DNA of 64,000 bases from Mesostigma viride. Its lineage: Eukaryota; Streptophyta; Mesostigmatophyceae; Mesostigmatales; Mesostigmataceae. This document shows, piece after piece, positions 43,301-53,591 of this stretch; within the stretch, counting starts at the first letter, position 1; every line of letters begins with the position of its first letter. The notes below the pieces were generated by a model. That model saw only the letters and a list, made by a program, of their open reading frames with translations, ran no database searches and had not been told where the DNA came from. The stretch covers positions 29,362-93,361 of the forward strand of contig RPFO01001129.1 of NCBI GenBank assembly GCA_009746045.1, written 5' to 3'. A program made the translations under genes and the position numbers.

Positions 43301-45092
43301 GTGTCTATCTACCTGGAAAAAGGCCTCAATTGAGGCCTTTTCATAAATTGGGTGTTGCATGTAATTACAATGAGCCAACAAACTTTATTCCAAATATGAG
43401 TGAAGGCCATGCATTATTATGATTGTTTCGGGGTTCCCAGCACTTAACATCAGTCATATAGCCCTAATACATATTTAATTATGATTTAATAAAACAGGTT
43501 GTCGCTGCGACGGCACCATCAACACAACATGACCATAGATACAAGCGACCAAAAGGCGTCAGTACTCAGTTCCATCTGCATGTAACGTGTCTTTTGGACC
43601 TTACGAGGTTCCCCCACGACATGGTAAGCATGGCATGACATGGCATGCTCCCCAAGGGACCCCTCACACACACTTGCACGGCCGGGGCTGTCGCGCAGCA
43701 CTGCAGGCAGCAATAGCCTGCCATGGGTATTGCACGTAACCATGAGGAATCCAAAGCCTCTATTACAAACACGCACAAGGATCATGCATTATAATGATAG
43801 GTGTGACCTTCCAAGCGCGTAGCTTCACTCACATAGCCCCAATATCTAGGTTGTTACGGTATATTATGACAGGGGTTTGCTGCCGCGGCAGCAGATGAAC
43901 AGCACATGGCAAGATATACAAGCATAACTGGACAACATTTGCACAGCCTACTAGACCTCTTAGCTTGATTTCGGGCTTTGCAAGGGTTGCCTGAGACATG
44001 GCCAGCATGGCAGGAACTGCCATGCTTCTTATGGAAAGCAAACACGTCTATAAGGCGGGGGCCAGCCGCAGAGCACTGCACGAAGTACTGTAACCTGCCT
44101 TACGTCACATCGGCACTAGGCGCCGATAGGCAGCTAAAAACTGACGATATCACAAGCAAATCGATGCCATTACCTTACTACCACCAGGACGCACTTACCT
44201 TTCACACCCCTCACACCCGGGATCACTAGGCACGCATATGCGCTGGCGCTGAACGTGGCTGCATTAGAAAAGCTGTTCAAGCTCGGCGTTTTCAAGTTGT
44301 CCGGAAGCGATGCAGCCCGCAAATCTGGCCGGACAGACGCTCCATGCGTCGTCCATTGACGTATGAAAGCGGCTGCAGCGGCCTCACCAGCGCTGTTCGC
44401 ATAATGGCGCTCCCATAGCTGGGGGCGCGCGCGCGTTTATTGTCCGCATCCCAGTTTTTCCTAGCTAAAAACACCCCTTCCTCTACCTACGGATCCACGC
44501 CAAAAGGCTCGAAAATAGCCAGTGCCCCTTTAGTCACGGCTGCCCCAACATCCCCCCCCGCCGTTCCGCTAGTCTCTTCCCAGCATATCGAAGCACCGGC
44601 CTGCTGGCAGGCGCACTATCAACGCCAATTACGCCCCAGCTGAATTTCACTAACCTGGCATTCAGCACACAAATAACGACCCCACGAATTTAGAAATTGA
44701 CTTTTGACCCATTTAGCGATCGGGCTAGCTTCACGGATAAATTATCTACCCAACGAGCTCCTTACTGGTCGAAATGATGCACGAACGTGGCCATACGATC
44801 TATTTTACTCGAGGCCGCCATGGTGGTGCATTCGTGAAAATTCGTCGTCCGGTTGCACGAAAGTGGCCAAAATAGGTACTTTTCCACCTCACATATCTTT
44901 CAGTAACCGTCGACCCCTGTCGACCCCAACGGGTCAGGACGCTCAGCACATATACCAGATTCGCGCCACTGGGGCCGGACGACCCATAGGACCGGTCCTT
45001 CCCGCCAAAATTACCGTCCCCATGTGACCTTGGTGAAAAAGGCCTCAATTGAGCCAAAAGGCCTCAATTGAGGCCTCTGGGTAAATGGACAC
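43301..45092. mobile_element. 1,792-bp terminal-inverted-repeat element, copy 1 (empty site)
   Basis: Left end GTGTCTATCTACCTGG then AGGCCTCAATTGAGGCCTTTT; right end, reversed, GTGTCCATTTACCCAG then the same AGGCCTCAATTGAGGCC block. These are imperfect inverted termini of about 35-40 bases. Both sides are hexamer DNA in a register compatible with a 2-, 8- or 14-base target duplication (TT or TTGTCCTT). Only short unconvincing ORFs inside, so non-autonomous. Position 44694-44697 (AAAT) is the intact form of the site occupied in copy 2. Confidence 0.7.
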
Positions 45093-46474
45093 TTGTCCTT
45101 GTCCTTGTCCTTGTCCTTGTCCTTGTCCTTGTCCTTGTCCTTGTCCTTGTCCTTGTCCTTGTGCCAGCACCTTGTCCTTGTCCTTGTCCTTGTCCTTGTC
45201 CTTGTGCTTGTCCTCGTCCTTGTCCTTGTCCTTGTCCTTGTCCTTGTCCTTGTCCTTGTCCTTGTCCTTGTCCTTGTCCTTGTCCTTGTCCTTGTCCTTG
45301 TCCTTGTCCTTGTCCTTGTCCTTGTCCTTGTCCTTGTCCTTGTCCTTGTCCTTGTCCTTGTCCTTGTCCTTGTCCTTGTCCTTGTCCTTGTCCTTGTCCT
45401 TGTCCTTGTCCTTGTCCTTGTCCTTGTCCTTGTCCTTGTCCTTGTCCTTGTCCTTGTCCTTGTCCTTGTCCTTGTCCTTGTCCTTGTCCTTGTCCTTGTC
45501 CTTGTCCTTGTCCTTGTCCTTGTCCTTGTCCTTGTCCTTGTCCTTGTCCTTGTCCTTGTCCTTGTCCTTGTTGTCCTTGTCCTTGTCCTTGTCCTTGTCC
45601 TTGTCCTTGTCCTTGTCCTTGTCCTTGTCCTTGTCCTTGTCCTTGTCCTTGTCCTTGTCCTTGTCCTTGTCCTTGTCCTTGTCCTTGTCCTTGTCCTTGT
45701 CCTTGTCCTTGTCCTTGTCCTTGTCCTTGTCCTTGTCCTTGTCCTTGTCCTTGTCCTTGTCCTTGTCCTTGTCCTTGTCCTTGTCCTTGTCCTTGTCCTT
45801 GTCCTTGTCCTTGTCCTTGTCCTTGTCCTTGTCCTTGTCCTTGTCCTTGTCCTTGTCCTTGTCCTTGTGCCAGCACCTTGTCCTTGTGCCAGCACCTTGT
45901 CCTTGTGCCAGCACCTTGTCCTTGTCCTTGTCCTTGTCCTTGTGCTTGTCCTTGTCCTTGTCCTTGTCCTTGTCCTTGTCCTTGTCCTTGTCCTTGTTCT
46001 TGTCCTTGTCCTTGTCCTTGTCCTTGTCTTTGTGCCAGCACCTTGTCCTTGTCCTTGTCTTTGTGCCAGCACCTTGTCCTTGTCCTTGTCCTTGTGCCAG
46101 CACCTTGTCCTTGTCCTTGTCCTTGTCCTTGTCCTTGTCCTTGTCCTTGTCCTTGTCCTTGTCCTTGTCCTTGTCCTTGTCCTTGTCCTTGTCCTTGTCC
46201 TTGTCCTTGTCCTTGTCCTTGTCCTTGTCCTTGTCCTTGTCCTTGTCCTTGTCCTTGTCCTTGTCCTTGTCCTTGTGCCAGCACCTTGTCCTTGTGCCAG
46301 CACCTTGTCCTTGTCCTTGTCCTTGTCCTTGTCCTTGTCCTTGTCCTTGTCCTTGTCCTTGTCCTTGTCCTTGTCCTTGTCCTTGTCCTTGTCCTTGTCC
46401 TTGTCCTTGTCCTTGTCCTTGTCCTTGTCCTTGTCCTTGTCCTTGTCCTTGTCCTTGTCCTTGTCCTTGTCCTT
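45093..46474. repeat. Hexamer satellite array 2, 1.4 kb
   Basis: CCTTGT repeats with interspersed GTGCCAGCACC inserts (first at 45161) and TGCTTGTCCTCG variants. The first insert lies 68 bases from the element end, exactly as in array 3. Confidence 0.97.
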
Positions 46475-47871
46475 GTGTCTATCTACCTGGAAAAAGGCCT
46501 CAATTGAGGCCTTTTCATAAATTGGGTGTTGCATGTAATTACAATGAGCCAACAAACTTTATTCCAAATATGAGTGAAGGCCATGCATTATTATGATTGT
46601 TTCGGGGTTCCCAGCACTTAACATCAGTCATATAGCCCTAATACATATTTAATTATGATTTAATAAAACAGGTTGTCGCTGCAACGGCACCATCAACACA
46701 ACATGACCATAGATACAAGCGACCAAAAGGCGTCAGTACTCAGTTCCATCTGCATGTAACGTGTCTTTTGGACCTTACGAGGTTCCCCCACGACATGGTA
46801 AGCATGGCATGACATGGCATGCTCCCCAAGGGACCCCTCACACACACTTGCACGGCCGGGGCTGTCGCGCAGCACTGCAGGCAGCAATAGCCTGCCATGG
46901 GTATTGCACGTAACCATGAGGAATCCAAAGCCTCTATTACAAACACGCACAAGGATCATGCATTATAATGATAGGTGTGACCTTCCAAGCGCGTAGCTTC
47001 ACTCACATAGCCCCAATATCTAGGTTGTTACGGTATATTATGACAGGGGTTTGCTGCCGCGGCAGCAGATGAACAGCACATGGCAAGATATACAAGCATA
47101 ACTGGACAACATTTGCACAGCCTACTAGACCTCTTAGCTTGATTTCGGGCTTTGCAAGGGTTGCCTGAGACATGGCCAGCATGGCAGGAACTGCCATGCT
47201 TCTTATGGAAAGCAAACACGTCTATAAGGCGGGGGCCAGCCGCAGAGCACTGCACGAAGTACTGTAACCTGCCTTACGTCACATCGGCACTAGGCGCCGA
47301 TAGGCAGCTAAAAACTGACGATATCACAAGCAAATCGATGCCATTACCTTACTACCACCAGGACGCACTTACCTTTCACACCCCTCACACCCGGGATCAC
47401 TAGGCACGCATATGCGCTGGCGCTGAACGTGGCTGCATTAGAAAAGCTGTTCAAGCTCGGCGTTTTCAAGTTGTCCGGAAGCGATGCAGCCCGCAAATCT
47501 GGCCGGACAGACGCTCCATGCGTCGTCCATTGACGTATGAAAGCGGCTGCAGCGGCCTCACCAGCGCTGTTCGCATAATGGCGCTCCCATAGCTGGGGGC
47601 GCGCGCGCGTTTATTGTCCGCATCCCAGTTTTTCCTAGCTAAAAACACCCCTTCCTCTACCTACGGATCCACGCCAAAAGGCTCGAAAATAGCCAGTGCC
47701 CCTTTAGTCACGGCTGCCCCAACATCCCCCCCCGCCGTTCCGCTAGTCTCTTCCCAGCATATCGAAGCACCGGCCTGCTGGCAGGCGCACTATCAACGCC
47801 AATTACGCCCCAGCTGAATTTCACTAACCTGGCATTCAGCACACAAATAACGACCCCACGAATTTAGAAAT

Positions 47872-48066
47872 CCATTTCTGGCCTTGCCTTGCTTTGCATG
47901 CATCACCACAAAACATCAAATTTATTACAATATGTGTGCTAGCTCTATACGGTGGAATAACACAGACATGTCTACCAGATGGCAACACGGCCATCTGTAT
48001 GCTAGGGTGAGCACACTATGTGAATGTGCAGGGCCAGCCCACAGCAGCTGTGCCCCTGCTCTACCC
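47872..48066. repeat. 195-bp repeat, outer copy (B2 on the element strand)
   Basis: CCATTTCTGGCCTTGCC to CCCCTGCTCTACCC; same as 48301-48495. Confidence 0.9.
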
Positions 48067-48090
48067 CTTTTGCCAGGGTGGGCGGGTGGG

Positions 48091-48300
48091 AGGCAAAAGA
48101 AAACAACCTGCTTCCCTAGAATGGAAGCCCACCCTTTATAGCAACCACCTCTCCAGCCAACCCCTACCTGGGTGGCTGGGGTACGGGTGCCAGCACAAAA
48201 AATATTTTTTCTAAAATTATTTTTTCTTTTGGTGCTATACGGCGTTGCATTCTCCGCTCAGCAGGTTAGTCATAGATAAAATGAGCATAGCTCACCAAAT
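48091..48300. repeat. 210-bp repeat, inner copy (A2 on the element strand)
   Basis: AGGCAAAAGAAAACAACC to GCTCACCAAAT; matches 52988-53196 apart from a one-base length difference in an A-run. Confidence 0.9.
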
Positions 48301-48495
48301 CCATTTCTGGCCTTGCCTTGCTTTGCATGCATCACCACAAAACATCAAATTTATTACAATATGTGTGCTAGCTCTATACGGTGGAATAACACAGACATGT
48401 CTACCAGATGGCAACACGGCCATCTGTATGCTAGGGTGAGCACACTATGTGAATGTGCAGGGCCAGCCCACAGCAGCTGTGCCCCTGCTCTACCC
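48301..48495. repeat. 195-bp repeat, inner copy (B1 on the element strand)
   Basis: Second copy of 47872-48066, joined to the 210-bp repeat at CCAAATCC. Confidence 0.9.
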
Positions 48496-48690
48496 ACATC
48501 TCCTTACATGGCTAACAGCCGAAAATACGTAGGACATGCAAAAAAGAAAACTTAAACTACCTAGCTATGGGGGTACTTTGTCCCAACCCAGGTTCACCCT
48601 CGGGTTAGTTAAACCATTTCCCCCCTGACCTCCCACACAAGGGTGAGGTCAGTTGATAGCTAAAAGACGAGAGGTAAAAACAGGAGGACG

Positions 48691-50475
48691 TCAAAACTCG
48701 ACGCCACCGAAGTGGCGCCGGAAAGCCGCTGGGTCAAAACCCAGGGCCTGAGCCCAGAGGGCGGGTGGGATGTCGCGCCCCAGGAGGCTGCGGTGGAGGC
48801 CAATGTAGCGCGTGACCGAGAGGGCCGAAGCCCACCGGCCGCGCAGCTGGATGGCCTCCGGCGACTCGCCAGCGATGGCGTCGTGCGTCGCCCCCCCATG
48901 CCGGAGGCTGTGAAAAGAAAACATCCCTGGGATGCTCATGCGGGCCTGCACAGCCTCCCACTGCTGCCTAGCCTGGCTGTACGTTAAGCCTCGAAAGAGG
49001 AGTGCATCCGGGGGCTGGCCAGCCGTCAGACGTCGCAGGAGCCACAAAGAAAGTGGATCCCGGACGAGGACGTGCTGGGCCGCCCCCTGCGCAGTTTTGG
49101 GGTTGCGCAGCACAAGGGCACCGACCATGGGCCCTGGCTCGAGAAGGGGGTGGCCGGGATGAGCCACATCCCGAACCCGCAGCCCTAGCGCCTCGCTAAT
49201 GCGTAAATACTGCTGGAAAGCAATAATAATCAACGCACTCAAATGCACCTGTCGACGTGAAACTAGCAACAGGGCAGTGAAATAGCAAAGGCGCCAGGGC
49301 ATAGGCGGAGGGCTGACAGCCGGAACAAGCCGCTGCCAACCTGCTAGCAGGCGGTCCGCCAGTACCCAATTCCGAACAATGTCGGGGTAGTACAGGTGCA
49401 GACAGGCCTTGGCATGCTGGCATAAGGTACGCCCCCGCCCGCCTCTGGCATGGTAGACAGCAGAAATCCACTCACAGAAAATGGCTTCGGCGTCAGCTGG
49501 GTCGACAGGGCCAGGTGGCGCCCACGCCACGTAGACAGCCGCCGCACGTCGGTACGCTGGCAAGGTAGACACAGGGTTGACTGTGCCCTCCAAAAGTGCC
49601 AAGTCCCGAGGGCGTCGCGCCCCCTCAGGCCCAGGGTTGGGATGCACGTCACCACACCGGGTCAAGTCAGGAACCCAAGCGCCACGCCGACTGGCCTTGT
49701 CAGCTGGGTTGTGGTCGGTAGCCACCCAGACCCAGTGGCTCTGCATGTCGCCAGCCAGTGACAGAGCGCAGTAGCGTCGAACCAGCTGGTTGAGACGGTA
49801 GGAAGACGACCGCCCTCTGACAAACGCCCCCACCACAGCACTGGAGTCTACGAGCCGGACGACTCGCTTACCCCGACACGCCTTGGTCCGGCACGACCAC
49901 TCGACCCCCTGTGTCGCAGCAATCGCCTCCTTGACGTTGATGTGGTTAGGCTGCCCCCGCCACCGGTAGGACAGTGCCGTACGCCAGTGGCCACTATCCA
50001 GCAGGCTGTAGTCCCCCTCCTCCATGCGCTCCAGGTCCCAGTCCTCCCCAGACGTTAAAGCTGTCGTCCGCCACCCCCGCGCTTCGCGCCGGGTCGCCAG
50101 CCGGGCACAATCGGCCCCAGGCAGGTCCCTGTAGACCACCCCACCGCCGGAGCCGCTCGCATCACTTGCGACGACCCGGTCAGAAAGGGGCCGGGCCCTG
50201 GCCGCCCTCAAAAAGGGGGCCAGGTCGATCGCCGCCTGAAGCTCCTGGCGGGCCCCCGCAGGGAGGCGCCAGCGGCGCCCAGGCAGGGAGGCATTCATGG
50301 CTGCTAGCAGCCGGTACGTCTCAGACCACACCGAAAGCATGGGGCGGCACAGCAGATGCATCCACACCCACTTCCCAAGCACAGAACTAAGTTCGCGGTA
50401 GTATGTAAACCCGCGATCTAAGATTCTATGAGTAGCGGCGATAACTGCCACCACACGCTCAGGAACAGGCACCAC
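48691..50475 (-). CDS. Retrotransposon pol: RT thumb, RNase H, 2A-like site, tyrosine recombinase
   Basis: 594 codons, overlapping the RT frame at its start. Residues ~1-60 continue the RT. RNase H: D105 in DASGSGGG, E183 in NVKEAIA, D210 in RLVDSS and the late acid in DHNPAD (254-259). A 2A-like CGDVHPNPGP is at 274-283. Tyrosine recombinase: R425 (LRISEAL), K460, H522 and R525 in HSLRH, W548, and Y557 as nucleophile in VTRYIG. All expected catalytic residues of both enzymes are present, so this copy may be active. RNase H clears RNA from cDNA; the recombinase inserts the circular product. The shown start is GTG; expression probably comes by frame change from RT or by reading through a missing base. 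Confidence 0.85.
   Translation of the reverse strand: MVPVPERVVAVIAATHRILDRGFTYYRELSSVLGKWVWMHLLCRPMLSVWSETYRLLAAMNASLPGRRWRLPAGARQELQAAIDLAPFLRAARARPLSDRVVASDASGSGGGVVYRDLPGADCARLATRREARGWRTTALTSGEDWDLERMEEGDYSLLDSGHWRTALSYRWRGQPNHINVKEAIAATQGVEWSCRTKACRGKRVVRLVDSSAVVGAFVRGRSSSYRLNQLVRRYCALSLAGDMQSHWVWVATDHNPADKASRRGAWVPDLTRCGDVHPNPGPEGARRPRDLALLEGTVNPVSTLPAYRRAAAVYVAWAPPGPVDPADAEAIFCEWISAVYHARGGRGRTLCQHAKACLHLYYPDIVRNWVLADRLLAGWQRLVPAVSPPPMPWRLCYFTALLLVSRRQVHLSALIIIAFQQYLRISEALGLRVRDVAHPGHPLLEPGPMVGALVLRNPKTAQGAAQHVLVRDPLSLWLLRRLTAGQPPDALLFRGLTYSQARQQWEAVQARMSIPGMFSFHSLRHGGATHDAIAGESPEAIQLRGRWASALSVTRYIGLHRSLLGRDIPPALWAQALGFDPAAFRRHFGGVEF
49627..49653 (-). other. 2A-like GDVHPNPGP motif
   Basis: Encodes GDVHPNPGP, residues 275-283 of the RNase H-recombinase frame. 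The 2A consensus is D-[VI]-E-x-N-P-G-P, with the peptide bond skipped between G and the last P. Here E is replaced by H, as in the GDIHPNPGP form known from some LINE-type elements. Confidence 0.6.
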
Positions 50476-51187
50476 GTCACCATCCTTTGGTGAATGACCC
50501 CCACCGCCTGCACACCAGTCTGCTCTGCTGTCGCCCGTACCACCTTGTCAGACTTCTGCACCAGCCCAACAGCGGCGTAGGCAGCCTGAACACGATCTAG
50601 CTGCTGATTCACCCCATCCACCGACGCACAGTGGGTGAAATGGAGGTCATCGATCGTCACAGCATGCATACCTTCCAGATCCTGCCGAGATTCGAAGCAC
50701 GGCGAGGGCGCCAAGGGCGCAGCAGGGTCCTCCTCCAGCCTCAGCCGGACGGTCTCCCCCGCCTCGTTGGCCTCCGCCACCAGGATCAGCGCGGACATGT
50801 TGATGCTCAGCCCACGACTAGCCTCCAACGGCGGCTTGGGGCCACAGCGGTACAACACAGACTGATGCACACACTGGGCCACCGCGACGGCCAGCTTGTT
50901 GCCCATTGGCCAGCACAACATCCACGGCCACACCTTCCGACGAGCCCCACTCAGGCCCACCAGATCCGACCACACCGGCATCCACGCACAGTACCGCCGC
51001 ATCCAAACTGGCAGGCGGAGTCTGTTGTAGTACGAATCCAAATCTGATACGCCCCCAAAAACATCCTCCCCAGCGCGCGTGGGCAAATCGCAAATCACGC
51101 CAAGGTGTGGTAAAAAAGCGGGCATAGGATCAGGTAGTGGCATGTTGCCACGCCGGTTGTCCACAATCAGCCGTATACGGCCGTCGG
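50418..51187 (-). CDS. Retrotransposon reverse transcriptase (palm and fingers)
   Basis: A frame open from about 51216 contains, in order, KPDGRIRLIVDNRRGN (fingers; the usual K.DG..R...D.R..N), SDLDSYYNRLRLP (motif A), PMGNKLAVAVAQ (motif B), and TIDDLHF (motif C, IDD in place of the common YVDD). QKSDKVV then TGVQAVGV (motifs D/E) follow. It ends 58 bases inside the RNase H frame. The change of frame falls at a run of five G on the minus strand (plus strand C at 50498-50502), where one added base would continue into HSPKDGDVVPVPER. The RT makes cDNA of the element RNA. Confidence 0.8.
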
Positions 51188-51619
51188 GCTTTCCGACCCC
51201 AAAGTACCGTTCACCATAGGCGGCTCCTCCTCAAAAAATCCACCCAAAATCCCCCTCTCCACACACACCGTGCAAACCCGCGCGAACTCCTCCATGCTAC
51301 ACCCCCGCGAGATCCGCATCGACTTCTGCAAGATCCGCTCTGCTGGGCTCAGCGTCCGTACCATCCTACTCTCATCATTCAAAATTGCTCCCCAAGAGGG
51401 GGGTAGTAAGTTCAGCACATCCACTTGGCCACCTTCCCCCGGACCAGGCAAAGCCAAGCGTGCGGCCACTAACGGTTCGTAAGGGGCTCCTTCAGCATAT
51501 TCACCCCCATCCACTACAGATCCTGCCATTGCCGCTACGGAACCACCGTTCCGGCGGACAAAGGACCTGCAAGCATCATCGATCCCATCTAGGGCCGCCT
51601 GCTGCAGAGGCCCGGGCAC
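51167..51619 (-). CDS. Retrotransposon pol, N-terminal segment before RT
   Basis: A 150-codon frame reads SFVRRNGGSVAAMAGSVV, then a segment ending GFFEEEPPMVNGT. DIRS-group pol proteins have a comparable stretch before the RT fingers. The RT fingers continue one frame away; the change lies between about 51190 and 51225, where one extra base is again sufficient. The frame is open upstream to about 51660, so the start codon is not fixed. Confidence 0.55.
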   Translation of the reverse strand: MPGPLQQAALDGIDDACRSFVRRNGGSVAAMAGSVVDGGEYAEGAPYEPLVAARLALPGPGEGGQVDVLNLLPPSWGAILNDESRMVRTLSPAERILQKSMRISRGCSMEEFARVCTVCVERGILGGFFEEEPPMVNGTLGSESPTAVYG

Positions 51620-51815
51620 ACGGGCTGAATCTACAGCAGGCGGGTCTCGCCCCCCCCCCCCATCCAGTTTAACGCCCTAACCGTCTGACAGGCTAGTGTG
51701 CGAGCATTAAAAGCCCGACTCATCCTATCGCGCCTACGGCCTGAGCGTACCTGCTGCCACCAGTCACGAGGTGGCAGGGGTGCTGGAAGAGGTAGTGGAA
51801 GAAGGCACCGCTCCC

Positions 51816-52919
51816 TCACTTGTTGTTGTTGGACGGGCCGCCCTGCCCCTTCTTGCCGGGACCCTGCTCCAGCTTGTGCTGCAGCTTCCCCATGCTCATC
51901 GCCGCCCGCACCGCCGGAGACGCCAGCATTGCTCCACCCTCCTGGAATGGCAGCATTGCCGACGGCGTCCCCTTCCAACCCGTCGACCCCACATCCACCA
52001 GCTGGCATGCCGTGATCAGCTTTGCCAGGTACTCGGCTGCTGCCAGCTCCAGAATTACTTCGGAGCGTGGCGTGGCCCAGTAGCCAAATTCTGTCACCAT
52101 CGTGTCCAGAATTCCTGCCATCTGCAGGAGCAGCATCCGCCTCTCCCCGCTGGCTGAGCTGCCGTGCATCGTCAGCATTAACGATGCACGGATGGACTTC
52201 CCCCCCACGCTCTCCGCGTAGTCCAGCATTCCTGGCAGCACCGCCTCCAGCATGTTGCTCACCAGCACCGGCACTGCATGCCCACTCAGCGCCACCCCCT
52301 TCGTGCGCGCCAGCCTGCCAGCAGCCGTCGCTGCGGCTGGGCTTGCAGCTGCTGGAGTCTTTGCCTGGTCCAGCAGCTTCGACATAGCCGATATTAGGTC
52401 GCCAATATCTCCGCCAGTGCGGGCGTTGCCCGGCCGGGATGGAAGCCCTCCAGCTGGCGTTGCATAGCCCGTCTCGGTCCCCAGCAGCCGACCTAGGTTT
52501 CGGTCCAGGTCCGCCACAGCCTGGTCGATCGCCCCAGGAGCGCCATCGTCCTCCCCAGCGCCCGCTCCACCATGCCCCGCCCCTCCGCTTCCACCTGCCG
52601 AAGGGGGAACACCCCCCGTTCCCACCGCACCTGCTGACACTGGTGGGTCCGGCTCTGCAATAGCCTCCCCCAGTTGCGCTGCTAGCACATCGGCCAGGGC
52701 CTCCTCCCCATCCCAGTCGCTGACAAACCCCCGTTCCTCCAGGACGTCCATGACGTTCTTGGCACGCCCCGGAGTGAGCTTCTGGATCCGCTCTAGCCAG
52801 TTCCCCTCCCCTAGGATCTTCTGAACCGCAGTGGCGGCCTCCTTTGGGGTGCATCCCTCCTTGGCTGCTTGCTTGAGTTTCGCTAGGAAATTCCGGTCTG
52901 GGGCTGTCACTGTGGACAT
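51816..52919 (-). CDS. Retrotransposon gag-like ORF1
   Basis: 367 residues from the ATG at 52919 to TAA at 51816. Starts MSTVTAPDRNFLAKLKQAAK, with a small helical module (GCTPKEAATAVQKILGEGNW) resembling a SAP-like or capsid N-terminal motif. A Gly/Ala/acidic linker follows, then a helical core (LSGHAVPVLVSNMLEAVLPG; SASGERRMLLLQMAGILDTM). It ends in a basic, Gln/Gly/Asn-rich tail (GKKGQGGPSNNNK). No zinc knuckle. Position first after A1 and size agree with ORF1 (Gag) of the DIRS order. The frame is intact. Confidence 0.65.
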   Translation of the reverse strand: MSTVTAPDRNFLAKLKQAAKEGCTPKEAATAVQKILGEGNWLERIQKLTPGRAKNVMDVLEERGFVSDWDGEEALADVLAAQLGEAIAEPDPPVSAGAVGTGGVPPSAGGSGGAGHGGAGAGEDDGAPGAIDQAVADLDRNLGRLLGTETGYATPAGGLPSRPGNARTGGDIGDLISAMSKLLDQAKTPAAASPAAATAAGRLARTKGVALSGHAVPVLVSNMLEAVLPGMLDYAESVGGKSIRASLMLTMHGSSASGERRMLLLQMAGILDTMVTEFGYWATPRSEVILELAAAEYLAKLITACQLVDVGSTGWKGTPSAMLPFQEGGAMLASPAVRAAMSMGKLQHKLEQGPGKKGQGGPSNNNK

Positions 52920-52987
52920 GGTAGGTTATACTGCTTGATGTGTTATCTTGCGTTTTGTTTTTTGTGTTGTGGTCACGTGAGGTTCTC

Positions 52988-53196
52988 AGGCAAAAGAAAA
53001 CAACCTGCTTCCCTAGAATGGAAGCCCACCCTTTATAGCAACCACCTCTCCAGCCAACCCCTACCTGGGTGGCTGGGGTACGGGTGCCAGCAAAAAAATA
53101 TTTTTTCTAAAATTATTTTTTCTTTTGGTGCTATACGGCGTTGCATTCTCCGCTCAGCAGGTTAGTCATAGATAAAATGAGCATAGCTCACCAAAT
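52988..53196. repeat. 209-bp repeat, outer copy (A1 on the element strand)
   Basis: 5' end of the retrotransposon on the minus strand; matches 48091-48300. Confidence 0.9.
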
Positions 53197-53591
53197 TGAC
53201 TTTTGACCCATTTAGCGATCGGGCTAGCTTCACGGATAAATTATCTACCCAACGAGCTCCTTACTGGTCGAAATGATGCACGAACGTGGCCATACGATCT
53301 ATTTTACTCGAGGCCGCCATGGTGGTGCATTCGTGAAAATTCGTCGTCCGGTTGCACGAAAGTGGCCAAAATAGGTACTTTTCCACCTCACATATCTTTC
53401 AGTAACCGTCGACCCCTGTCGACCCCAACGGGTCAGGACGCTCAGCACATATACCAGATTCGCGCCACTGGGGCCGGACGACCCATAGGACCGGTCCTTC
53501 CCGCCAAAATTACCGTCCCCATGTGACCTTGGTGAAAAAGGCCTCAATTGAGCCAAAAGGCCTCAATTGAGGCCTCTGGGTAAATGGACAC

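Larger units (their letters stand above)
47872..53196 (-). mobile_element. Tyrosine-recombinase (PAT/Ngaro-like) retrotransposon, 5,325 bp
   Basis: Read on the minus strand: A1 (53196-52988), gag, RT, RNase H, recombinase, B1 (48495-48301), A2 (48300-48091), 24-base spacer, B2 (48066-47872). This is the split-direct-repeat layout of the PAT/Ngaro branch of the DIRS order. The two A copies are 209-210 bases and the two B copies 195 bases. AAAT flanks both ends and forms the internal junction. Copy 1 of the host element has the uninterrupted site GAAATTGACTTTTGACC. No integrase, protease or LTR. The methyltransferase sometimes seen in DIRS1 elements is not present. Confidence 0.85.
46475..53591. 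mobile_element. 1,792-bp TIR element, copy 2, interrupted by a retrotransposon
   Basis: Same ends as copy 1. Removing 47872-53196 leaves exactly 1,792 bases. I noticed one substitution between copies (43509 G versus 46683 A). Left part 46475-47871, right part 53197-53591. Confidence 0.75.

Noticed and set aside
35562-43346. ORFs of 2,000-2,600 codons on both strands through the hexamer array
   Set aside because: The CCTTGT unit lacks stops in all six frames; the predicted proteins are pure dipeptide repeats. Only the Pro-rich exon at 35697-35996 before the array is kept.
43519-44643. Short ORFs (60-90 codons) inside the TIR element
   Set aside because: They overlap in several frames, have no recognisable motif, and the element looks non-coding.
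50418-51225. Programmed -1 frameshifting in the retrotransposon pol
   Set aside because: No good X XXY YYZ slippery heptamer in the required phase; a stop lies between the T-run and the possible shift near 51215; host genes show the same +1-base pattern. Not excluded, but the missing-base explanation is simpler.
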